Below are positions 47,875 to 55,465 of a stretch of 64,000 bases of DNA, piece by piece; the stretch's first letter is position 1; the number at the start of each line of letters is the position of its first letter. Both the position numbers and the translations under genes were made by a program. Source of the stretch: Amphritea atlantica (GTDB lineage Bacteria > Pseudomonadota > Gammaproteobacteria > Pseudomonadales > Balneatricaceae). Under the pieces are notes generated by a model. That model saw nothing but the letters and a program-made list of their open reading frames with translations. It made no database searches and had not been told where the DNA came from. Location of the stretch: the NCBI GenBank assembly GCA_024397875.1, contig CP073344.1, positions 3,649,001 to 3,713,000 of the forward strand. The letters are read 5' to 3'.

Positions 47875-49266
47875 TTACATCCGTGGGAAGCCGCCAGGAC
47901 CGCCCATACCGCCGGGCATCATCCCCTTCATGCCGCGCATCATTTTGGCCATACCTGCTTTTGATGAAAACTTCTTCATCATCTTAGCCATCTGCTTATG
48001 CTGCTTCAGCAGACGGTTAACATCCTGTATCTGGGTACCGGAACCCATAGCGATCCGTTTTTTGCGGGAGCCGCTGATCACATCCGGGCGTTTGCGTTCA
48101 AGAGGGGTCATCGAGTTGATGATCGACTCAAACTGCTTAAAGCCTTTTTCTGCGCTGGACAGATTCGCCCCCTGCATCGCCGGAGCCATCTGCCCCATGC
48201 CAGGCAGCTTGTCCATCAGGGAGGCCATACCTCCCATGTTGTTCATCTGCTGCAGCTGATCACGGAAATCTTCCAGATCAAAGCCCTTACCCTTCTGAAC
48301 TTTTTTGGCCAGCCGCTCAGCTTTCTCCTTATCGACCTTCTGTTCTACCTCCTCAATCAGAGAGAGAACATCACCCATCCCCAGAATCCGGGATGCAATA
48401 CGATCCGGATGGAACGGCTCAAGGGCATCAACCTTCTCACCCACACCGAGGAATTTGATCGGTTTACCGGTGATATGACGAACCGACAACGCAGCACCGC
48501 CACGGGCATCACCGTCGGTTTTAGTCAGAACCACACCGGTCAGCGGCAACACATCATTGAACGCTTTAGCGGTATTGGCAGCATCCTGACCGGTCATCGC
48601 ATCGACAACAAACAACGTTTCCACCGGTTTAATCGCCGCATGTAACGCTTTGATCTCGTCCATCATATCGCTGTCGACATGCAAACGACCGGCAGTATCG
48701 ACAATCAGCACATCAAAATGCTTGATTCGGGCGTGATGAATCGCCGCATTGACGATATCGATCGGCTTCTGTTCTATAGATGAAGGGAAGAACTCCACCG
48801 ACACTTCTGCCGCCAGCGTTTCCAGCTGTTTGATCGCCGCAGGACGATAAACGTCGGCAGAGACCACCAACACTTTCTTCTTCTCACGTTCACGCAGAAA
48901 ACGGGACAGTTTGGCGACCGATGTGGTTTTACCGGCACCCTGCAGGCCCGCCATCATCACCACAGCGGGCGGCTGCGTCGCCAGGTTAAGACCCTCGTTG
49001 GCCTCACCCATCACTTTTTCCAGCTCTTGCTGGACGATCTTAACGAATACCTGTCCCGGACTCAGGCTCTTACTGACTTCGGTGCCTACCGCCCGTTCTT
49101 TTACGTTGTTAATAAACGCTTTAACAACGGGCAACGCCACATCTGCTTCCAGCAGCGCCATGCGCACTTCACGCAGAGTGCCTTGAATATTGTCTTCGGT
49201 CAGCTTTGCCTGACCCGTGACCGCTTTAAGCGTTTTAGCCAGACGATCCGTCAGATTCTCAAACAT
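47875..49266 (-). CDS. ffh: Signal recognition particle protein Ffh
   Basis: 463 aa GTPase that with 4.5S RNA targets nascent membrane proteins to FtsY. N domain, G domain with GLQGAGKTTSVAKL (P-loop), DTAGRLHVD, TKTDGDARGG and GVGEKVDALEPF; Met-rich M domain from ~300 with the signal-peptide groove and RNA-binding GSGTQIQDVNRLLKQHK. The C-terminal tail (MAKMMRGMKGMMPGGMGGPG) is the segment repeated downstream. The gene is intact at normal length. ffh-rpsP-rimM-trmD-rplS order is conserved, here interrupted by the repeat array. Confidence 0.97.
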   Translation of the reverse strand: MFENLTDRLAKTLKAVTGQAKLTEDNIQGTLREVRMALLEADVALPVVKAFINNVKERAVGTEVSKSLSPGQVFVKIVQQELEKVMGEANEGLNLATQPPAVVMMAGLQGAGKTTSVAKLSRFLREREKKKVLVVSADVYRPAAIKQLETLAAEVSVEFFPSSIEQKPIDIVNAAIHHARIKHFDVLIVDTAGRLHVDSDMMDEIKALHAAIKPVETLFVVDAMTGQDAANTAKAFNDVLPLTGVVLTKTDGDARGGAALSVRHITGKPIKFLGVGEKVDALEPFHPDRIASRILGMGDVLSLIEEVEQKVDKEKAERLAKKVQKGKGFDLEDFRDQLQQMNNMGGMASLMDKLPGMGQMAPAMQGANLSSAEKGFKQFESIINSMTPLERKRPDVISGSRKKRIAMGSGTQIQDVNRLLKQHKQMAKMMKKFSSKAGMAKMMRGMKGMMPGGMGGPGGFPRM

Positions 49267-49352
49267 AGTTACGCCTTGAGGTGTTAATCCGCTACTGCTT
49301 ATGTCAGAGCCAGCCTTTGCTACAGCTCTGTTACAGTAAAATAAAGTCCTGC

Positions 49353-49358
49353 ATTATA
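49353..49358 (-). promoter_or_regulatory. Probable -10 box of the ffh promoter
   Basis: TATAAT on the minus strand about 85 bp upstream of the ffh ATG; the -35 is poor. In the 259-bp divergent region between ffh and the ccsA-like gene no other feature was recognised. Confidence 0.45.
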
Positions 49359-49525
49359 CAGCAGCAGAGCGCTTTAGGAACCTGATAATCATGGCGCCCT
49401 GACTATTCGGCAACCAGGACCTCCCCGATCAGACCCAATTGGGCAGGCATCAATATTTCATCACACTGATATTTATGACACACTTAGCGCCTGCACACTC
49501 TATGGAACTGATGAGTTAACCGCTA

Positions 49526-50311
49526 ATGCACATTCTGCCCGCTATTTTCGCCATAATATGTTATCTGATCGCGGCTGTTTTACAGTGGCAGGTCGTCGGC
49601 GGACGCAGTATCAACAGTACGATCATCCGCCTCATCGGTTTACTGGCAGTTATCAGTCACGGTTTCTCGGCCTATCTGGATCTTCACCGCCCGAGCGGTA
49701 TCCATCTGGAGTTCTTCAGCGCCGGCTCACTGATCGGCTGGCTGGTAGCCGCACTGGTTCTGTTAAGCTCATTGCGGCAAAAAATCGATAATCTCTACAT
49801 CGGCATTTTTCCGCTGGCCGCTTTCGCCCTGTTTTTCACCTTGTTCGGGCTTGATTCACAACAGGGGAAACATTATGACACGGGCCTGGTGATCCATATC
49901 CTGATCTCTATTCTGGCCTACAGTATCTTTACCCTGGCGGCATTTCAGGCGGTATTGCTGGCAAAGCAGGAATATCAGCTGAAACATCACATAACCAAAG
50001 GCTTGCTGCGCTCCCTTCCGCCCTTGCAAACCATGGAAGCCCTGCTGTTTGAGATGATCTGGACCGGTTTGATTCTGCTGACGCTGTCGCTGATCAGTGG
50101 CGTGATTGTCTTTGATGATCTGTTTGCCCAGCATCTGGTTCATAAAACAGTTCTCTCTATTCTTGCCTGGCTACTCTATGCGACCCTTCTGATTGGTCGC
50201 CATCTGCTGGGCTGGCGCAGCCACAGGGCGATCCGCTGGACCGTCGGCGGCTTTATCGTACTGATGCTCTCTTTCTTTGGCAGTAAGTTTGTTGTCGAAC
50301 TGTTGTTATGA
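49526..50311 (+). CDS. CcsA/YpjD family cytochrome c assembly-like membrane protein
   Basis: 261 aa with about eight hydrophobic helices. It matches the HemX/CcsA-like family found divergent from ffh in gammaproteobacteria (YpjD/CorE). Conserved histidines appear in VIHILISILAYS and LVHKTVLSILAW and WRSHRAIRWT near the C terminus; the tryptophan-rich WWD motif of true haem-lyase CcsA is not evident, so haem handling is uncertain. The next gene is a CNNM/CorC-type transporter, an order seen in Pseudomonas and Escherichia (ypjD-yfjD). Confidence 0.87.
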   Translation: MHILPAIFAIICYLIAAVLQWQVVGGRSINSTIIRLIGLLAVISHGFSAYLDLHRPSGIHLEFFSAGSLIGWLVAALVLLSSLRQKIDNLYIGIFPLAAFALFFTLFGLDSQQGKHYDTGLVIHILISILAYSIFTLAAFQAVLLAKQEYQLKHHITKGLLRSLPPLQTMEALLFEMIWTGLILLTLSLISGVIVFDDLFAQHLVHKTVLSILAWLLYATLLIGRHLLGWRSHRAIRWTVGGFIVLMLSFFGSKFVVELLL

Positions 50312-50422
50312 TTTACCTCCCGCACCTGGCAAAACCATTTCACTGAAGCCTTAGTATGCTTGACAGTATCGGGGGTTAAACCCGACAATGGCTCTCCAAC
50401 TAGCAACCATAGGTTTACCGTC

Positions 50423-51703
50423 TTGGAAGGCGCATCGATCGAGTCCCTGTTGGGACTGCTTCTATTTCTGATTCTCTGCTCAGCCTTTTTCTCAAGTTCT
50501 GAGACGGGCATGATGTCACTTAACCGCTACCGGTTAAGGCACCTGGTGAAAAACCGTCACCGCGGCGCGGTTAAGGCTAATAAGCTGTTGAAGCGCCCTG
50601 ACCGACTGATCGGCGTGATTCTGATCGGCAACAACTTCGTCAACATCCTTGCCTCATCAATTGCCACCATCATTGCGGTTCAGCTCTGGGGAGAGGGTGG
50701 GATATTCATCGCCACTGCCGCCCTGACAATGGTGATTCTGATTTTCGCTGAGGTTACCCCAAAAACGGTTGCCGCACTCTATCCTGAAAGGATCGCCTTT
50801 CCGGCCGCCTTTGTGCTTCAGCCATTACTGAAACTACTCTACCCCCTGGTGTGGATAGTCAACCTGATCACCAACAACTTACTGAAGCTGATTGGCGTCA
50901 AAGTGACCGCTGGGGAGCATCACCACCTCAGTACTGAGGAACTGCGAACACTGGTTAATGAATCGGGTGCCGTACTCCAGCAACGCAACCAGTCGATGCT
51001 GCTGGGCGTACTGGAGCTGGATGAAGTCACCGTCAATGATATTATGATCCCCCGCAATGAAGTGCTCGGTATCGATATGGACAATGATCTGGAAATGATT
51101 ATTGATCAGTTAAGTAATACCGCTCACACGCGACTGCCGGTCTACCGTGGTGAGCTGAATAAAGTTGTCGGCATTCTGCATATGCGCAACCTGGCACAGG
51201 TATTCAGGCAGGAAGCCGTCACCAAAGCGGCGATTCTGCAGGTTATTCATGAACCCTACTTCGTCCCCGAAAGCACGCCGCTGCATACTCAGCTATTAAA
51301 CTTCCAACAGGAAAGCCGCCGCATAGCTCTTGTCGTAGATGAATACGGTGATATCCAGGGCGTTGTGACGCTGGAGGATATCCTTGAAGAGATTGTTGGC
51401 GAGATGTCACTGAATGGCAAAGAAGAAAACCAGGATGTCTATCCACAGTCCGATGGCAGCTACTTTATTGATGGCACCGCGAATATCCGGGATGTGAATA
51501 AGTCGCTCAACTGGAACCTGCCCACTGACGGACCAAAAACCATTAACGGGCTGGTGATGGAGATTCTGGAAGCGATTCCCGATGCTAATATCTGCATGGT
51601 GATAGGTAATTACCGGATTGAAACCCTGCAGGTCAGCGACAACCAGATTAAAACCATCCGGGCTATTGAGCAATACCGGGAGAGTGAAGAGGAGGAAGAG
51701 TAA
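50423..51703 (+). CDS. CNNM/CBS-domain membrane protein (YfjD/CorB-like)
   Basis: 426 aa. DUF21/CNNM membrane domain (about 1-190: SAFFSSSETGMMSLNRYRLR, FAEVTPKTVAALYPE), a CBS pair (about 205-330: VNDIMIPRNEVLGIDMD, LVVDEYGDIQGVVTLEDILEE) and a CorC/HlyC C-terminal domain. Members are implicated in Mg2+/Co2+ transport. The start is uncertain: TTG 50423 (LEGASIESLLG) with AGG nine bases upstream gives family length; a TTG at 50360 would add 21 unrelated residues and itself looks like a -35 (TTGACA). Confidence 0.88.
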   Translation: MEGASIESLLGLLLFLILCSAFFSSSETGMMSLNRYRLRHLVKNRHRGAVKANKLLKRPDRLIGVILIGNNFVNILASSIATIIAVQLWGEGGIFIATAALTMVILIFAEVTPKTVAALYPERIAFPAAFVLQPLLKLLYPLVWIVNLITNNLLKLIGVKVTAGEHHHLSTEELRTLVNESGAVLQQRNQSMLLGVLELDEVTVNDIMIPRNEVLGIDMDNDLEMIIDQLSNTAHTRLPVYRGELNKVVGILHMRNLAQVFRQEAVTKAAILQVIHEPYFVPESTPLHTQLLNFQQESRRIALVVDEYGDIQGVVTLEDILEEIVGEMSLNGKEENQDVYPQSDGSYFIDGTANIRDVNKSLNWNLPTDGPKTINGLVMEILEAIPDANICMVIGNYRIETLQVSDNQIKTIRAIEQYRESEEEEE

Positions 51704-52009
51704 TCACTCTTCCTTGAGCTTTGCCTTCACGCTGTTTATTTTGTCATCCATGGTCTGATCGCGATCGGTGCGGGTGCCGATCCGCATACTACTGCTGATC
51801 CGCACAGCACCCAATTCATGCACCGCCTCGTGACAGCGCTTCACCGCAGTAAATACCTCGTCCCACTCACCCTCGATATTGGTACCATAGGCGTGCATCT
51901 GATGAGCCAGCCCGGCATCCTGAAGGACACGCTGACAGGCCGTCACATACTCAGACACAGAGGTCCCCACGCCCACCGGCACGACACACAGATCGATCAT
52001 CACTTTCAT
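51704..52009 (-). CDS. MTH1187/YqgV family thiamine-binding-like protein
   Basis: 101 aa. VMIDLCVVPVGVGTSVSEYV, MHAYGTNIEGEWDEVF and the C-terminal RISSSMRIGTRTDRDQTMDD match the family, which forms ferredoxin-like tetramers binding thiamine-like ligands in some members. Convergent with the CNNM gene with no gap between the reading frames. Confidence 0.88.
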   Translation of the reverse strand: MKVMIDLCVVPVGVGTSVSEYVTACQRVLQDAGLAHQMHAYGTNIEGEWDEVFTAVKRCHEAVHELGAVRISSSMRIGTRTDRDQTMDDKINSVKAKLKEE

Positions 52010-52022
52010 ATTAACCTCCGGC

Positions 52023-52220
52023 TCAGGCCTTGCTGTCTTCCGCTTCCCGCTGTCGGATCAGCGCCCAGACTGCTTTTTTCTGTTCATCCGTGAGCACACC
52101 CCACTCAGCGATCTCCATACCGCTGCGACGACAGGCGACACACAGATCTTTCTCATCCAGCGCGCACACACCAATACAGGGGGAGCGGATCGGACGGGGC
52201 GGTGCAAATTCATTATTCAT
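52023..52220 (-). CDS. DUF1289 family protein
   Basis: 65 aa with the family's four-cysteine pattern PCIGVCALDEKDLCVACRR, then EIAEWGVLTDEQKKAVWALI. Possibly binds iron or zinc; function unknown. It lies 13 bp upstream of the MTH1187 gene. Confidence 0.9.
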   Translation of the reverse strand: MNNEFAPPRPIRSPCIGVCALDEKDLCVACRRSGMEIAEWGVLTDEQKKAVWALIRQREAEDSKA

Positions 52221-52268
52221 AATTTAATTCTGTCAGGTTAAAGAAAACACGGTCTATCAGGTGATCGT

Positions 52269-52862
52269 TTAACGAATACTGTGTTCGGGTCTGATTTTCA
52301 TTGGAATCCGCGCATCAAAGCCAACATTGAGCAGTTCCACCAGCATATACGCGGTCAACCCCCAGATAATATCCCCGTCAAACTCATAGGCCGGCACATA
52401 ATGAGTCATCCCCCGGAACCTGATTTTATCGGTATGATGCCGCCGGTCATCGAGAAAAAAGCTCAGCGGCACCCGATGGATCCGGTCCAGCTCATCCAGA
52501 TTGGGTATCAGTTCGGTATCACCGGGTATAATGCCAACATAGGGCCTCACCTGAAGCTGATGCTTTGACAATACATCACCCAGGGAGCCGATAATCTCAA
52601 CTTTTTCGGGATGAAGCCCCACCTCCTCTTGCGCTTCACGTAACGCGGTAAACAGAAGGTCCGGGTCGGTAGCATCACGCTTCCCTCCCGGAAACGCGAT
52701 CTCGCCACTGTGCGTACTCAGATGATCACATCGACGGGTCAGAATCACTTCCGGACCCGCAGGATTATTGGTCAGCGCAATCAGCACACTGGCTTGCGGG
52801 CCGCCATTATCAAGCGTCCTCGGGGCGTACCCGACTAATCGTTGTTTCAGCTGATTTATCAT
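52269..52862 (-). CDS. CoA pyrophosphatase-type Nudix hydrolase (NudL-like)
   Basis: 197 aa. The Nudix box with the CoA-specific insertion begins FPGGKRDATDPDLLFTALRE and ends AQEEVGL; upstream VILTRRCDHLSTHSGEIAFP is the NudL/YeaB signature. It probably hydrolyses CoA or its derivatives. Confidence 0.9.
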   Translation of the reverse strand: MINQLKQRLVGYAPRTLDNGGPQASVLIALTNNPAGPEVILTRRCDHLSTHSGEIAFPGGKRDATDPDLLFTALREAQEEVGLHPEKVEIIGSLGDVLSKHQLQVRPYVGIIPGDTELIPNLDELDRIHRVPLSFFLDDRRHHTDKIRFRGMTHYVPAYEFDGDIIWGLTAYMLVELLNVGFDARIPMKIRPEHSIR

Positions 52863-53290
52863 GGGTGTTACTGCAAACTACTTATAGCTATGAATGGATA
52901 GTATACCAACATCATACCGCTGGTTTAGACGAAAGTTTAGTTCTGATACGTCTCTACACCGCGATCTGGATATCTCAACAGGGTTTAATCAGTTTGACAC
53001 CGACGGCACGTCACATTGGCACCGCGGGATGAATTGCTTTGTTTGACGGCAAATCCCCCCCCTGAACAGGCGCTTTGATGGACAAGCTTCTGCCGAATGG
53101 CTTCCGCTATCCGCGGAGACGGTAGCTCGCGACTGATGGCGAGACGATGGTTCAGAGCTCCGGTCAGACAGACCAGACTTAAAAGGTTCGAATGGGACGG
53201 CAGCGTTGATGCATTTCCTGACGCAATGCAGAGCTACAGTTATCAGTTTTCGGGCTGAGGCTCATGTGCAGCTAACCGATCAAGAAAGCA
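52863..53290. other. Intergenic region, no intact gene recognised
   Basis: About 430 bp. Translation in all frames is interrupted. A plus-strand stretch at about 53075-53230 reads protein-like except for one stop (SAEWLPLSAETVARD then WRDDGSELRSDRPDLKG, GTAALMHFLTQCRA) and may be the relic of a gene, but I cannot identify it. Confidence 0.4.
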
Positions 53291-53298
53291 AAAAAACA

Positions 53299-53322
53299 CC
53301 ACCTGCCAAATAATGCAGGTGG
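53299..53322 (-). terminator. Rho-independent terminator of the catabolic operon
   Basis: CCACCTGC and GCAGGTGG form a perfect 8-bp stem with an 8-nt loop; on the minus strand a TGTTTTTT run follows. About 70 bp past the stop of the last operon gene (alcohol dehydrogenase). Confidence 0.88.
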
Positions 53323-53394
53323 CGGGCATGAAAACAAAAAGTGTTTTCCAATTGCCTACGAAAGTATGGGCTAGATCACTTTCGCTAAGGCATC

Positions 53395-54492
53395 CTACAT
53401 CCTGACCACAGGTTTGATGGTAACCCCGGATTCAGAATCCGCTATCGCCTCATTGATCTGATCAAATGGATAGAACCGGACCATCTTATCGAAGGGAAAT
53501 TTACCCTGCTGATAAAGATCGATCAGTTGCGGAATGAAACTGTCCGGATCCGACTCGCCTTCAACGATACCTATCAGACGTCGACCGCCACTCATGAAAT
53601 GCACCTCATCGAGAATAATCTCACTACCGGGAGCCGACGCGCCCAGCACACCACAGCAGCCCCGAGGGGCCAGACTCAATACCGCGCCCTTAATCACCGG
53701 AGTCAGTCCGGTGGTATCCAGTGCATAATCCACCCCGTAACCGGTGATCTCCATGATCGCAGCAGTGACATCACCTTTAGCGGGATTCAGGCTGTGTGTC
53801 GCCCCTACCCCTTCGGCAAAGGCCAGTCGCTCATCATTCATATCAACGGCAATAATGGTTGTGGCACCCATCGCATGGGCGGCCATCACGGCTGACAGCC
53901 CCACCGAGCCGGTACCAAAGATCGCAATCGACTTACCCGCTTTCACCTGCAGCGCATTGATAACCGCCCCAGCACCGGTTTGTACACCACAGGCCAGCGG
54001 CCCGAGCAGCTCCAGCGATACGGCATCGGTCACTTTGACGATGTTGCGCTCATGACACAGCGCATGGGTGGCAAAAGAGGACTGTCCAAAGAAATTACTC
54101 TGTATCACCTCATCGTCCTTTGACAGTGCCGTCGTACCGTCTGCCCGGATGGCAAAGAAGTTGCGCGGAAAAAACTCATGACAGTAGCTGGGCGCATGAT
54201 CCTCACAGCTGGGGCAACCACCACAGGAGTTATAGGTCATCACTACATGATCGCCCGGGACAACTTTCGTCACACCCGATCCCACGCTCTCAACCACGCC
54301 GGCCCCCTCATGACCCAGCACTACAGGCATTGGCGTCGGTAACATGCCATCGCGCACCACAATATCGGTATGACAGACACCGGTGGCAACGACACGTACC
54401 CGGATCTCATCGGCACGAGGCTCTTCAAGTTCAAGATGTTCCAGTGTTAGCGGCCCATGTACAGTCCGGGCAACCGCCGCTTGAATCTTCAT
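53395..54492 (-). CDS. Zinc-dependent aryl-alcohol dehydrogenase-like MDR enzyme
   Basis: 365 aa. Catalytic zinc ligands ATGVCHTDIVVRDG and GHEGAGVVESVG; structural zinc cysteines CGGCPSCEDHAPSYC; Rossmann GTGSVGLSAVMAAHAMGAT. The N terminus and ligand pattern resemble XylB/AreB benzyl-alcohol dehydrogenases, which oxidise aryl or terpenoid alcohols with NAD+. Last gene of the operon, 28 bp after the esterase gene; the aldehyde dehydrogenase is the first gene. Substrate is inferred, not shown. Confidence 0.88.
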   Translation of the reverse strand: MKIQAAVARTVHGPLTLEHLELEEPRADEIRVRVVATGVCHTDIVVRDGMLPTPMPVVLGHEGAGVVESVGSGVTKVVPGDHVVMTYNSCGGCPSCEDHAPSYCHEFFPRNFFAIRADGTTALSKDDEVIQSNFFGQSSFATHALCHERNIVKVTDAVSLELLGPLACGVQTGAGAVINALQVKAGKSIAIFGTGSVGLSAVMAAHAMGATTIIAVDMNDERLAFAEGVGATHSLNPAKGDVTAAIMEITGYGVDYALDTTGLTPVIKGAVLSLAPRGCCGVLGASAPGSEIILDEVHFMSGGRRLIGIVEGESDPDSFIPQLIDLYQQGKFPFDKMVRFYPFDQINEAIADSESGVTIKPVVRM

Positions 54493-54520
54493 ATATCGCT
54501 CCTGTTATTATTATCGTGAT

Positions 54521-55465
54521 TTACAAAACTGAACTAAAAGTCTGCCGCCAGACAGCGGCGATCTCTTCGATTGCCCGACCGGCAGCATCAACCGCTCCCG
54601 ACATGCTGAGATAACCATGCGTCAGATACGCATATTCCGTCAGATTAACGGGGCTACCGGCTTGCATCAGCGCATCAGCGTAAGCCATGCCTTCATCCCG
54701 CAACGGATCAAAACCTGCCACCTGAATCAGTGCCGGCGGCAGGCCTGACAGGTTAGCTGCCTCCAGCGGTGCAAACCGAAAATCGACAGGTTCAGCACTG
54801 CCATTCAGATAATGGCCCATAAAATAGGTCATACTCCGGGTCGTCAGCGTATAACCCTCACCATATCTGCCATAGGACTCATACACCTCGTCCACCCCGG
54901 AGACGGTAGGATAAATCAGCGTTTGCAGACAGACCGAGGGGCCTTGGTTATCCCGTGCCAGCAGCGCACATACCGCGGCCAGATTGGCGCCGGCACTATC
55001 ACCGGCCAGGGCAACCTGTCCCGGTTTAACCCCCAGTTCCGTCGCCGCTTCCGCCAGCCAGCAGAGCGCGGCGTAACTGTCTTCGACGGCGGCCGGATAG
55101 GCGTGCTCCGGTGCCAGACGGTAATCCACCTGCACAATCAGGCAACCGGACAACCGGCTTAGCTGACTGACAACACCGTCATAATCCCGGGGACAGCCCA
55201 CCACAAAGCCGCCACCGTGCAGATAGAGCACCGCGCCAGCCAGTTCACCCTGCCCCTCCGGCCGGTAGCAGCGCAGATTCAACTCACCAGCAGGCCCCGG
55301 AATACTCCGGTCCGAAATATCCACCCCGTCAGCTACGGCAACATCGGTGGCCGTCAGTATCTGACTGTAAACCTCACGGGCAACAGCGGGGGGCAGGTCA
55401 GCAAAGTCCGGCGCTCCCGCAGCAGTCGCCTGCTCCAGCATCCCTTTTATCTGCAGATCAAGCAT
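54521..55465 (-). CDS. HSL-family alpha/beta hydrolase (esterase)
   Basis: 314 aa. Oxyanion-hole HGGGFVVG, nucleophile GDSAGANLAAV, catalytic acid in FDPLRDEG and histidine in AYLTHGYLSMSG. Typical of hormone-sensitive-lipase-type esterases with short acyl or aryl ester substrates. ATG 55465 has GAGGAG seven bases upstream and overlaps the RND stop by 8 bp. No signal peptide, so the ester would be cut in the cytoplasm after import. Confidence 0.9.
   Translation of the reverse strand: MLDLQIKGMLEQATAAGAPDFADLPPAVAREVYSQILTATDVAVADGVDISDRSIPGPAGELNLRCYRPEGQGELAGAVLYLHGGGFVVGCPRDYDGVVSQLSRLSGCLIVQVDYRLAPEHAYPAAVEDSYAALCWLAEAATELGVKPGQVALAGDSAGANLAAVCALLARDNQGPSVCLQTLIYPTVSGVDEVYESYGRYGEGYTLTTRSMTYFMGHYLNGSAEPVDFRFAPLEAANLSGLPPALIQVAGFDPLRDEGMAYADALMQAGSPVNLTEYAYLTHGYLSMSGAVDAAGRAIEEIAAVWRQTFSSVL

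Noticed and set aside
53075..53230. Gene remnant in the gap before the alcohol dehydrogenase
   Set aside because: One frame is partly protein-like but contains a stop and no family could be recognised; recorded only as an intergenic note.
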